Positions 1-9,936 of a stretch of DNA of 64,000 nt are shown one piece after another. Numbering within the stretch: the stretch's first letter is position 1; the number at the start of each line of letters is the position of its first letter. A model generated the notes under the pieces. It worked only from the letters and a program-made list of their open reading frames with translations. It was not told the origin of the DNA and did no database searches. The stretch is from positions 114,074 to 178,073 of the forward strand of contig JXTC01000059.1 of the NCBI GenBank assembly GCA_002914845.1. Direction: 5' to 3'. Position numbers and translations under genes: made by a program. The DNA comes from Trema orientale. Lineage: Eukaryota; Streptophyta; Magnoliopsida; Rosales; Cannabaceae.

Positions 1-1018
1 TTGAACTTGGTTTGATTTAATCATCTTGAACAAGTTTCTCTCATATTAATATAATTCATTTGAAAGTTTTTAATTAATCCAATAGAGTTTAAGAGGTTGA
101 GACCTTTCAATAAATGCAATAGCAGTAACCTCCTTTAATCTGCTTAGTGAACGAGTGACAAAAAGATGAGGGCAATATTTCATACGCAATCTCTCAGTCA
201 AGGATTAACGGGAAATTTATATGGACTATGAAGATCTATTTCATTATTGTTCTTTAATTTGAAATAGTTTTCAAGAGTATAATGTTTTGATTAAAGTTTC
301 GTTTTATTAGTTCAGCTTATTATAAGGAAATTAAAAGTGAGATAGGTGAATTTATGGAGATGGATATTTTTGAAATATGGAAAATGTACAAAGAACAAGT
401 AAATTTTTTGAAAACATATTTTGTGATGAAAAAAGAAAGTGTACATACATACTCTATTTGGCGATGAAAATAGAACTTCCCTAAATATATTCAAACAAAT
501 TTCAATAAAAAGTAAATAATTGTACTCATCTCTGTATGATTACATATTGAATTGAAGTCATTAGATTAAAATTGATCGAAGGTTCTCTCTCCAAAAGAAG
601 TCATCTCAAATTGTGTTCACCCACTATGATAATGATAAATCTTAAAAAAATAAAAATAAAAATCCACTATGGAATGAATCAATTTGGATGGAGTCATAGG
701 TAGTTGAGTTAACCCTTCAATATTTTTAAATGATAAATGACATGACATTATTCTAGCGGGTGGATGCAAAGTTGGACAACATTTTTGAACATAGAATCTT
801 GATCCAAGATCTAAAGACAGTCATAGGGTAAAACAATTCCTACTTTACTCGTGTCAAGCATTAGTTAATCTAGTTATAATATATACATGTATATATAAAC
901 ATGAATGAAGAGTTCTGACTTTTTTTTTTTTTCTGAAAATAACACATGAAGAATTCTAATTACGCTCTCATTTTCACTTTCTAGTCTTGCTACTTAATAA
1001 ATGAGTTCCACTATAATT
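1..1018. other. Unassigned AT-rich sequence
   Basis: I see no coding similarity, no long inverted repeat and no LTR signature here. Short open frames exist but have the biased composition of AT-rich noncoding DNA. Homopolymer runs near 920 and 640 are the only notable feature. Confidence 0.5.
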
Positions 1019-1990
1019 TGTGTTGGATATACTTGAAAAATATGGAAGTTGCAACTGGTCTTGTGAACAAGTATGCATAAACTACTATGGTCTTGTGAAC
1101 AAGTATGCATAAACTACTACGAACAAAAAGAAACTGCACAAGTAACAAACAAATATTAATGGTGGTCGAGGCGTGATAAACACTGTCCGTAAGAAAAGAT
1201 TCCGCCCCTTATCAGACAATGTCAGGATGCGAAACAGGTTTCATAGCAGTCTTTTCTCCAAGATACAACGACCAATCTTCGACTTAAGGCGCACTCCCAA
1301 AGACGAAGAGTAGACAACGATACCACAAAAATATCTCTAGCAATATATAAAACTATGCAGACAAGGGAATCTCTCTTTTATTTTTCTCTTTCTCTTTAAG
1401 CTGAATACAATCAGCTCCCTCACTCTTCTTCTCTCTAGCTCTCTCTATCTTTCTCTTCTACTCAATGTCTCCACCTAAGTACTATATATATAGCACCAAA
1501 AAACGTGGGGACTAAGGCAAAAATTGCCTTGTAGATGAAGGCTAAAAGCCTTGTAGAATAAGGCAAAAATGCCTTCTAATATAAGGCCTTGTAGAAGAAG
1601 GTCTTGTAGATTAAGGCAAAATGCCTTGTAGAAAAAGATAGGATAAAAGAATATTCCCTTTCTAGAATAAGAAATATTTTGGAATTAAATAAAATAATAT
1701 AACAATTTGTTATACCATTAAAATGTAAAACTATGTAGTGAAATCTATATACCAAATAGTTTAAAAAGAGATTGCAAACTCATTAATGTTTATGTATATA
1801 TATTATATTATGAGGGGTGCTACATATACTCTTTTTTTTTTCACTCTTTTTTACACTATTCAGTCTCATTGTCTAACACGTGGCTTCCAATATTCAGGTT
1901 AGTATTTTAATAATGCAACAAACGATAATGGAATCCATATATTGAGTGGTAACACTGAAAGAGTGTACAAAAGAATATGCAACTAGCATT
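1019..1990. mobile_element. Possible MITE interrupted by the 1034-1824 LTR
   Basis: The bases left of the LTR (1019-1033) and the T-rich block right of it (1825-1870) together resemble the reverse complement of 1960-1990 (gagtgt, aaaagaatatgcaactagca). They could be the two ends of a small terminal-inverted-repeat element of about 180 bp without the LTR. The repeats are imperfect and no target duplication is obvious, so this is an inference. Confidence 0.3.
1034..1824 (-). mobile_element. Putative solo LTR (copia-like) with TSD tatact
   Basis: The segment starts TG and ends CA and is flanked on both sides by the same six bases, tatact (1028-1033 and 1825-1830). On the minus strand a TATA box (about 1476-1491) is followed by a long CT/GA-rich transcribed leader, the usual plant LTR promoter layout. 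It holds a 33-bp tandem duplication near 1056-1121 and degenerate repeats of a 'ggc aaaa tgccttgtaga' motif at about 1513-1640. No internal region is present, so a solo LTR is the simplest reading. The target seems to be a MITE terminus. The TSD could be chance in AT-rich DNA. Confidence 0.45.
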
Positions 1991-2289
1991 TTTTTTATAT
2001 TATATATATGCGTTAATTGGGACGAGATTTGTATTAAGTCCTACAATTGGCTCACAAAGACACGTATGGGTAATATTCTTTCTTGTTGTTGTATAAAATG
2101 ATGAAATCATTTTCCAGGAAAAAATAAAATAGGTATTTGAAATCAAGATATCGGAAGTTGGAATAAGGGAAAAGTTCATAAATATTCATTTTTAAGCATA
2201 TTTTCATAAATACCAGTTTTTATTCTTATTTCATAAATACATGTTATTATAATTGTTTTTAAATATATACCACACTAGTTTTTTTATAT

Positions 2290-2580
2290 GAAATGTATAT
2301 TATGGCATATATTTCATGAATTAAAGTTGTACTTTAAAATCGATACATTTCAAAATATATAACACATGTATAAATTTACACGGCAAATATAAACTATAGG
2401 TAAAAATTTGCATTATAAATGTATATGAATTTTATACAAAATATGTACCGTGGTATATATTTCATGAATAAAAATTATACCTAAAAATCGGTACACATTC
2501 CAAAATATATACCATAAATATAAATTTAAACTGTAAATACAAACCATAGCTAAAAATTTACATGTTAGATGTATATAACA
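2290..2580. repeat. Diverged tandem duplication, about 145-bp unit
   Basis: Two adjacent units share the ordered motifs catatatttcatgaat, aatcg(a/g)taca, caaaatatata and taaaaatttaca/gca. Unit one is roughly 2290-2436 and unit two roughly 2437-2580. They are noncoding and AT-rich. Similarity by eye is about 75-80 percent. Confidence 0.6.
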
Positions 2581-3712
2581 CATATTTTAGACAAGAAATG
2601 TAAACCTTAAAATGGGTATTTTTAAAATATAAAGCACGAAAACTGGTATTTAGTGTAAATTTCTCTTGGGACAATATTGGTTTTGGGCCAGAATATCAAC
2701 CTTGGCCCTTAAACTAAAGCTTGGGGACTTAGGACTGGGTAGGAGTTTTCTGGGCCAGAATTGACTCTTTTTTTTTATTAAGTATTTTCAAGATTTTTCT
2801 TTTTTAAGAACTAATCATAAAAACTAATGACTTTTTGTGACTTTATATGACTGGTCACAACTTTTATGATTGGTAGTTTTGAATATCTGTGATGGGTCAT
2901 AAGATATCACAAAGGTTATGACTTTTGTGACTAATTCTAAAAAAGTCATCATAAAGAGGGGAAATACTACAATAAGACCCCATAATTCGGTCGTAGCCCA
3001 ACAACCGCATCAAAGGGCTACAATTAGATCTAGGAAGTTGATTACCCAACAAAAGTAGTATTTAATGTAAGTCTGTCCATGTATTATTACAAGAAAAGTC
3101 ATACGTTAAGTCTCGTTACGACAAAAAACAAAAAAAAAAAGGACTAAAACGAAGATAAACACGGAGATTAAATTCCCATAGGAAGACCCAGACTATTTTT
3201 CCTCCCCTACTTCTCACACACGAATAATTCTAGGAAGCCATCTCTCCTATCCCTCGACCCCTCGTCGCCAGTTTGTCGTTGGGCAAGTGTCTCTGTGTTG
3301 CTGCCGTTCTCATGCCATCCGTCGTTACCGTTCTCGTGCCGGCAATCCAATCTATTTTCCAAAGCTCAGTCCTTTTTGGGTTGAACAAATTAGGTTTGCT
3401 TATGGATTTTCCTCTTTATTCTCTTGTCAATATCCATTTTGTTATATGATTTGGTTCATTTTTATGTTTGAATTGAAGGTCTGAAACCAACATGGGTTAT
3501 GATTTTGTTCATTGTTATAGGTATATTATCTGAGAAAAATTTCCCCATTCTAATATGAGGTTTTGAGTTTATTTTTATGGCTGGTTTGAAAGTCTAAAAC
3601 CTACGTAGTTATGATTTTGTTTATTTTTATGTGTATTTGGAGATTTGAAACAATTACTTATATAGATTCTGAGTTGTTGTATATATATACATATATATAT
3701 ATATTTTGGGTC
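2581..3712. other. Unassigned region
   Basis: There is no gene I can support. At 2800-2960 several short motifs of the type 'gtgac(t)tttt / agtcacaa' occur in both orientations, reminiscent of subterminal transposon repeats. 3085-3130 contains a tacaagaaaa run like the end of CACTA elements, but without the full CACTA terminus. A pyrimidine-rich, GC-richer block at 3230-3350 could be an old exon or 5' leader fragment. Its 65-residue frame has no recognised similarity. Confidence 0.4.
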
Positions 3713-4339
3713 AGGGGTGGCAATTCGGGTTACGATACGACGATACGACACGAACACGATACGATTTTTTGCGGGTTAGGGTCGAAGAAAAAGGATGCGG
3801 GTCGAAATCGGGTCGACTCGCTTGACACGAATAAAAAAACGGGTTGGGTTCGGGTCAACCCGCTTGACCCGTTTGACCCGCCAACAAATATATACATAAT
3901 TAAATTATAAAAATATTTTTTATTTAATTTATTTATGACTATTATTATAGATATATTTAATTTGTATAATGTAAGTGTTTAGAATTATAAGTTATTAGTT
4001 ATATTTATAAATTGCCCCTAATTTATTTATTTTAAAATAAGACAATAATAGACTTAGAAAAAAATATATATAAGTAGAAAAATACGGGTCATAGCGGGTT
4101 GGCAGGTCAAAAATGGGTTAACAAATCAAAATAAGGTTGTGGGCTGGGTGTTATTTACTAAAGCGGGTTGTGCGGGTCGGGTTCGGGTCAACCCATTTTG
4201 ATTATGGGTCGGGTTAGTGTTTTTTTTTTTTTTTTTGACACGACGGGTCACGGGTCGGGTTCGGGTTAACATAATTTGTGTATATAATAGACTTCAACCC
4301 AACACGAACTCGACCTGTCGACACGAGTTGCCACCCCTA
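3713..4339. mobile_element. hAT-type MITE, terminal repeat AGGGGTGGCAAyTCG
   Basis: The left end reads aggggtggcaattcgggt and the right end, reverse-complemented, reads taggggtggcaactcgtgt. The subterminal regions are packed with cgggt/gggtcg/acacg motifs in both orientations (3720-3880 and 4085-4320), around an AT-rich core. This end sequence is typical of non-autonomous hAT elements common in plants (family knowledge). No transposase is encoded. A clean 8-bp target duplication was not seen, so the exact outer bases are uncertain. Confidence 0.78.
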
Positions 4340-4585
4340 TGAATGGGTTCGTTTATTTATTTTTTTCTTTTTTTTTTCTTTTTCTTAAAGAAATAAAATA
4401 GATTCATTCTAAACCATCATTTATTTACAAAATGGGTTGTATTTTAGTTTGTTTCCGTCAATTATTCATTTTAAATGGTAGAAGTTATCGTTTGTTTCCA
4501 ATCATAGTCATGGAATATTAAGGAGATGGAAGGATATTCCAAGCAAAAATAATAACAAAAATAGTAAATAAAAAGAAGGGCGCGT

Positions 4586-4741
4586 CTACAGTAAGGGCGC
4601 CCATACGTAGGGCCTTGTCTATTCACCGTTGGATGGGAATCTGTATATAAATAGATTCTCCACAGATTCCCGTTATTCCCCACAGATTCCCATCCAACGA
4701 TAATTAAGGCATGACCCTACGTAGGGACGTCCTTACCGTAG
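4586..4741. mobile_element. Foldback MITE with 59-60 bp inverted arms
   Basis: The left arm 4586-4644 and the right arm 4682-4741 are near-complementary. Each contains the palindromic core ctacgta(t)ggg and the motif gattcccatccaacg. The loop is about 37 bp and repeats the motif cacagattccc. The arms could fold into a long hairpin. This is a small non-autonomous inverted-repeat element. The superfamily (Mutator-like is one candidate) is not settled, because target duplications are not clear. Confidence 0.7.
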
Positions 4742-4814
4742 CCATCTCCTAAAAAGAAAGGATAAAAGTCAGTAATGTCATAGTTGGGACCAAGACAAGA
4801 TATCTTACATTTTT

Positions 4815-4912
4815 AGCTATTTTATTTTTTAATTTTTCTACATAAAACAAATTGTAACCTGTTTAGCTATTTTATTTTTTAATTTTTCTATATAAAACAA
4901 ATTGTAATATAT
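4815..4912. repeat. 50-bp tandem duplication
   Basis: The segment agctattttattttttaatt...acaaattgtaa occurs at 4815 and again at 4865 with one or two changes. It is a recent local duplication in noncoding DNA. Confidence 0.85.
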
Positions 4913-5389
4913 AAACTGTAATATATATTAGCAAATTGTTAACACTGATTCACAATAATATATGGAAAAACATTTGTACAGAGACGATTTCAAACATTGC
5001 AAATCATGATGAAAAGCTTAATTTTTTTCAATTTCTAATGTACTTTGATTTTTTTAAAATTATTTCATATTGTTTTTTACCTGAACTAAAGCTTTTAAAG
5101 TATATTATACATTTAAAAAAAAAATTAGTCCAATACGATCATGTACCAAATATTAAATTATTTTCAAGTTACTTAATGCGGCAGTTTACCTCAAAAGAAC
5201 GTACTCTTCGAAAGAATATGCACCTTGACAAATTCTTTTAGAAGATAGATAACTCAAGTTCAATTGGATAATTATCGTTTGAATTGATATAATTCATTCA
5301 AGTTGAGATAACTCATTCGAATTAAGCTAAATAATTCAAATTTAGATAAATATTTAAATATTTAAATTATTTTCTAGATAAATATGCCA

Positions 5390-5640
5390 GCGAATATACG
5401 GCATAGAGTTGTAATCGACCGTGACTCTTTTCCTATAAATAGAGGTCTACAATCACATTTTCGAACAAGTTAAAAAAACACTCTAGAGCTCTGTAATACT
5501 CTCTCATAATAAAAAATACAGTGGACGTAGGTCATCTTTTTCGGGTTGAACCATTATAAAAATTATTTCTCTTTTTACTTTTCCGTCGATAATTTCATAA
5601 AACTTGGCTGGATTCGAATTTGGTTACTTTTTCTGTTGAC
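5390..5640 (+). mobile_element. LTR-like R/U5 fragment
   Basis: A TATA box (cctataaatagagg, near 5433) is followed by a short CT-rich leader with ctctgtaatactctctcataataaa. After that come the motifs gtggacgtaggtca and gggttgaacca, which are common in the R-U5 part of plant copia LTRs (family knowledge). No U3 start, primer-binding site or partner LTR was found, so this is at most a fragment. Confidence 0.4.
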
Positions 5641-5701
5641 AACACCTCCATCAACAAAGACTAATATCATATCCTTATTTATATAGGGTCATATATGTTC
5701 G

Positions 5702-6019
5702 TGTTGACGGAGGTTTTGTCAACAATGAATTTAGAAAATTGTAAGATGTGGCTTGTATGTGAAAATAGTTGATAAAGCAAAGCAAATAAGGAGACAAGAA
5801 TTTTATAGTGGTTCAGCCCCAAAAAAGATGAGCCTACATCTACTATTCTTCACTATTTTCTGGAGAATTACAAGAGTTTCACTAAGTCTCAAGGTGAGAG
5901 CAAAGAGAGAATTACAGAGTGTATAGTGAAGTGATTGTGAGATAATTGTATCGTAAAAAATTATGTGACTGAGCCTCATTTATATAGGTGAGGGTGGCTC
6001 AATATTTTCCCAATTGTGA
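5702..6019 (-). repeat. 3' LTR of the Tat element, U3-deleted
   Basis: This segment matches 15,433-15,750 along its whole length (shared gagcaaagagagaattacag, ctcaatattttcccaattg). It begins TGTTGACGG. Similarity stops abruptly after gtgaaaacgggtaa. Because the element is on the minus strand, this leaves U5 and R intact and removes nearly all of U3. The first 23 bases are an imperfect palindrome (TGTTGAC ... GTCAACA). Confidence 0.85.
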
Positions 6020-8001
6020 AAACGGGTAACTGGGATTAGGCAAGGAAGTCTTCACATAGCTGATCTCCCAGAGGACCAGTGCCCTCAACATGTTATAGAT
6101 GCACCCGAATACTCGTTCGATCATCAATATGTAGAGGGTAAATAGTCCTGTGATGGTATTAAGCCCAATTGCACATAGGCGAAGATTGAGAAGATAAAGA
6201 AACAGTACAGTCTCGATCCAGAATTGAAAATCTTAACTCTAACTGAGTTCAATCGCCCAAACATACCCCCACTCAGATACGCCGTATTCATTGACACGCT
6301 AATGCGAGCTGGAGTTCATCTCCCTCTTAATCTATACATACAGTCCGTAGTTGATTACTATGGCATTGTTCCATTCCAGCTTACTCCCAACACCTATAGA
6401 TATATGGTAGGACTATATATACTATATCATAAGCATAAATTAGGAATTCCCAGCCTAGGGAAGTTCGCATGGTTCTACTGTCTTAAGTCGAATCCCTCTG
6501 ATATAGGCTTCTATTATGCTGCAAATGGTCAGGCTCTGATGCGAAGACCATTTCCAATGTTAGAAATAACATGGGCAAGTGGAAAGATGGCTTCTTCCAC
6601 TATGAGTACGCCAAAAATAGGTTTTCTCATCACGCTAGTAAGTACTCACCCTATTATGTTCATGCGTTGTATATTTCATTTATTCTAACATATTCTCTTA
6701 CATCTCGCAGTTCATAGAGACGAGCGACCTGCTTTGAATTCTGAGCAGCTTCTTCAGGTTGGAAAGATCAACTCACTCCCTGAAGAAGAATTTAACTGGA
6801 AAACCCTAGGAACAACTAAAAATCTGCTCGCATCCGGTCTCTTTCCGAAAGGTGCGAGCCTCCCAGCATTTGCGAATCACCCAAGGGGTACTCCAAGCCC
6901 AAAGAAGAAAAAACAAGCTTCGAGCTCAAAGAAGCGGAAGGTGCCTTCGACTTCGAGGACCTCCAGCTCGAAGAAACAAAAAGGCGAAAAGCAGATAATC
7001 CCAACACCTTCAGCCACTGAAGGTAAAATTAGCTCCTCCTTTCGTTGTCATGTTTTTAAAGTCTTCACATACTAATTGTAACATCTTCCTATAGATATGA
7101 CAAGAATAGGTAATGGTCTCTGAGCACCTCTAACTACTCTGGGTTCTCGATCAAGATCGTGGACCCCTAAGAATGCTCCTCCAGCCTCAAAGAGGAAAGA
7201 GAAGGTTGATACTTCAAAGAAGAGGAAGGTTGCCTTCGAGGACATCCCACAAAGTTCGCCTCCTCCGCAATCTATTACGAACCAGCCCGAGCCTTTAAGT
7301 AAACAACCGGCTTCTTCTTCCTCTGGGATTCCGAGCCAGTTGATAAAGACGAAGAGTTCCTCGTACTCCTCCGTCAACTGCCAGAGAAGGCTGGTCTAAG
7401 TACGGCATTCATCGATCGCTTCACCTCTGAAGAACGCTAGGAGAGGATGAAGTGGAGGCCAGCCAAGGTCGCATTCAGTGTCGCAATGCGAATGTTGGCC
7501 AATGTAAGCATCATCTTCTCCACTCACATTTTACGATGCACTTTTCTTGTACTAATAACTTTGTTTTCAGACTGCTGCAACTGCTGTACTAATGTATGAT
7601 CCAATCCTCGAATGAATGGAGAAAGGGGAAAAAGTTGAAGAAATTACCCAGATATGCGAGGAGCTGAAGTAGACTCGCGAAGAAGAAAAGAAGAATTACG
7701 AGTTTGAAAGAAAACAACTGTAGGAGGCATTGGCCAAGGAAAAGCTGGAGAAGGAGAAGCTCGAGGAGAAGATAAAAGAGCTCGAGGAGACCATCTCCCA
7801 ACACTTAAGGCCACTGAAGGCAAAGTGCTCAAAGACAAGGCCAGCAACATCGCCACATCGACTATCATATATAATATCTTCTGTAAACATCCGGAGTTCG
7901 ACCTCTTTTTCCGTAGCACAAATATTGTTGAACTTATTGAGAGCTGGAAAGCTGACGAGGCTACTGAAGAAGCTGTTAACAAGGATGCTCCTGTAGAATA
8001 A
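6020..8001 (+). pseudogene. Antisense spliced ORF of the Tat element (Transposase_28-like)
   Basis: A plus-strand gene lies between the minus-strand integrase and 3' LTR. Four exons can be read: about 6020-6637, 6711-7022, 7095-7503 and 7571-8001. Donor/acceptor pairs are gtaagt..ctcgcag, gtaaaa..cctatag and gtaagc..tttcag, and the first two introns are both phase 1. Exon 1 encodes the block typical of the plant 'putative gypsy-type transposon' domain (motifs LMRAGVHLPL, VVDYYGIVPFQLTPN, GKFAWFYCLK). Exons 2-3 are Ser/Lys-rich linkers, and exon 4 encodes a charged coiled coil. It is broken by frameshifts near 6,530, 7,350 and 7,800 and by several TAG/TGA stops. The molecular function of this family is not known to me. 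The N-terminus is uncertain because the LTR deletion abuts it. Confidence 0.82.
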
Positions 8002-8544
8002 TATTTTATTTTTATTTTTTGTAATCAAGTTTATAAAATTTAAGACAAATGCGGGCTCGCCCCGTTTATTTTGTAATATTTTGCCGCACACGGGTGCAAG
8101 CTTATATTTATGATATGGTTTTATTCCTGCAAAACAACTTTGTCAAAAGCAAAAGCACATCGCATAATAATATATAGATGCATAATTTACCCAAGTAGTC
8201 AATCACTGAGTGACTGATCAGTACGCTATTACGATTCGAATCCAACTAACTTAAAATGGATTTTAAGCATTAGGATGGGTTAGGTCACTTAAGAAAAACA
8301 ACGAACATGAGTGATGTGAACTCAATATTTGTTTTTCAAAAGTTCCATGTCAGTAGAATTTATAGCAATATATCACATCGAACTATGGATGTTTTGCTTA
8401 GTCGCTTTTTTTTTCGAGGAGGGATATCACGTAATACGAAATGCTAAGGCATGAAACGAGGGGAAAATCCTAAGATTTTTTAGAAATTTTAGAAATTTGG
8501 CAATTTTTTTAGAAATTTTAGAAAATTGGCGATCCAAAATTCTA
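8002..8544. other. Tat internal spacer, no gene seen
   Basis: The spacer lies between the antisense ORF stop and the residual integrase C-terminus. It holds a short direct repeat, ttttagaaattttagaaa, at 8478-8528. Integrase similarity (motif EVLWA) ends near 8545, so part of the integrase C-terminus has been lost here. Confidence 0.5.
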
Positions 8545-9440
8545 ACCTCTCTAAATGAACGTTTGCCCATAATACTTCTAGAAGTATGTCCGGCCAAGCT
8601 CCCTTATGTTCTTCAAGCTTCATTTTCAGGTTCTATTTTAGTAAATCGTTTATAGCTTCGACCTGACCATTGGCTTCTGGATGAACAACAGCGGAGAAGC
8701 TTTTCTTAATGCCTAAGTTATTGCAGAAGTTGTGAAACTCATCGCAGTAGAATTGTTTTCCATTATCAGAAACTATAGTATGCAGTTCACCATATCGACA
8801 AATTATAGACTTGTAAACAAAATCTATCATCTTCTTCGCAGAAATAGTACTTAAGGCTTCAACTTCTGTCCATTTGGTGAAATAATCAACTGCGACCACT
8901 GCATAATTCAATCCACCACGAGCCAATAGGAGCGTCCCAATAATATCAAGTCTCTATACTGCGCCACGGACTAGTCATTGAAGTAAGAGGAACATGAGGC
9001 AATCTAGGAATAGTTGCAAACATTTGACATTTGTCGCACCTTCTGGCAAATTCCATTGCATCCTTCTTCATAGTAGGCCAAAAATACCCTTGTCTGAGAG
9101 CTTTGTTTACAAGTGTCTGCCCCCCTAGAATGATTCTCACATATCCCTTCATGAATTTCCCTCATAATGTAGTGTGCTTTTTCTTCGTCAACACATAACA
9201 ATAATGGCGAGGTAAAACTTCTCTGATAGAGCTTCCCATCATAGATGATATAGCGAGTTACTTTCATTCGAAGTTGCTTCGCATCGTCTTTATTTTCAGG
9301 AAGGTCGCCATCTTGTAGAAATTTGATTATAGGATCCATCCACGAAGGTTTTTGGTCGACTGGTATAGTTACTTGAGGCTCTACTTCGATACTTAGTTTT
9401 GCAAGGAATTCGACAGGAACCACTTTCAGCAATTCTGCAT
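8545..9440 (-). pseudogene. Tat integrase (C-terminally truncated)
   Basis: This is integrase of the Tat element, which joins element cDNA to the genome. The zinc-binding HHCC segment is at about 9,000-9,200 (KALRQGYFWPTMKKDA, then CDKCQ). The catalytic core is at 8,630-8,930. VDYFTKWTEVEAL carries the first Asp, VSDNGKQFYCDEF the second, and HPEANGQVEAIN the Glu of the DD35E triad, so all three catalytic residues are still readable. Frames change between the zinc finger and core. A TAG interrupts the sequence after NDLLK at 8,631. Beyond EVLWA similarity is lost, leaving the enzyme short of its usual C-terminal domain. Confidence 0.88.
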
Positions 9441-9936
9441 CTTTAGTCGAGGTTAGTTTGGCTAGAGCATCTGCCTGAGTGTTTTTAGTACGGGGAAGCA
9501 GCTGGATGCTATAAGCGGTAAACGTCGAAAGAAGTCTTTGCACCTCTTGTAGATAGGCCAACATTTTTCCCCCTCTGGCTTGGTAGTCTCCAATCACTTG
9601 ACAAACGATCAACTAGGAATCATTATGTACCTCGATCATTTCCACTCTCATTTCTTGTGTGAGCTTGAGTCCAGCTATTAATGCCTCGTACTCTGCTTCA
9701 TTTTTCGATGCTGGAAATCTGAAGCAAAGTGTACAATGGATATTATGTCCCTATGGACTAATTAACGTCAAACTCGCACCAGCACCATTATCTTTTGGCA
9801 ATCCATCAACATAGAGTTTCCACAGTTTGGTTAGATCCATAACAGGTTTCTCAATTACTTCTATAGGAAGAGTGACATCGTAAGTGAACTCTGCAATAAA
9901 ATCTGCGAGAGCTTGACCCTTGATCGCAGTTTGAGG
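9441..9936 (-). pseudogene. Second (archaeal-type) RNase H domain of the Tat element
   Basis: Downstream of the retroviral-type RNase H the minus strand encodes a further RNase H fold. It reads WKLYVDGLPKDNGAGASL (first Asp), then ASKNEAEYEALIAGLK (Glu), then VHNDS (Asp), and ends NTQADALAKL. Plant Tat elements are known for carrying such an extra RNase H beside their own (family knowledge). A TAG interrupts it after VHNDS and another stop follows LISP. It is fused in frame order with the polyprotein, between RNase H and integrase. Confidence 0.82.

Noticed and set aside
2800-3130. CACTA transposon terminus
   Set aside because: Subterminal-like motifs and a tacaagaaaa run are present, but there is no CACTA end, partner terminus or 3-bp target duplication.
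3287-3484. 65-residue frame in a GC-richer block that looked like a small gene start
   Set aside because: No recognisable similarity, no downstream exon, and the composition is that of a pyrimidine-rich leader. At best it is a captured exon fragment.
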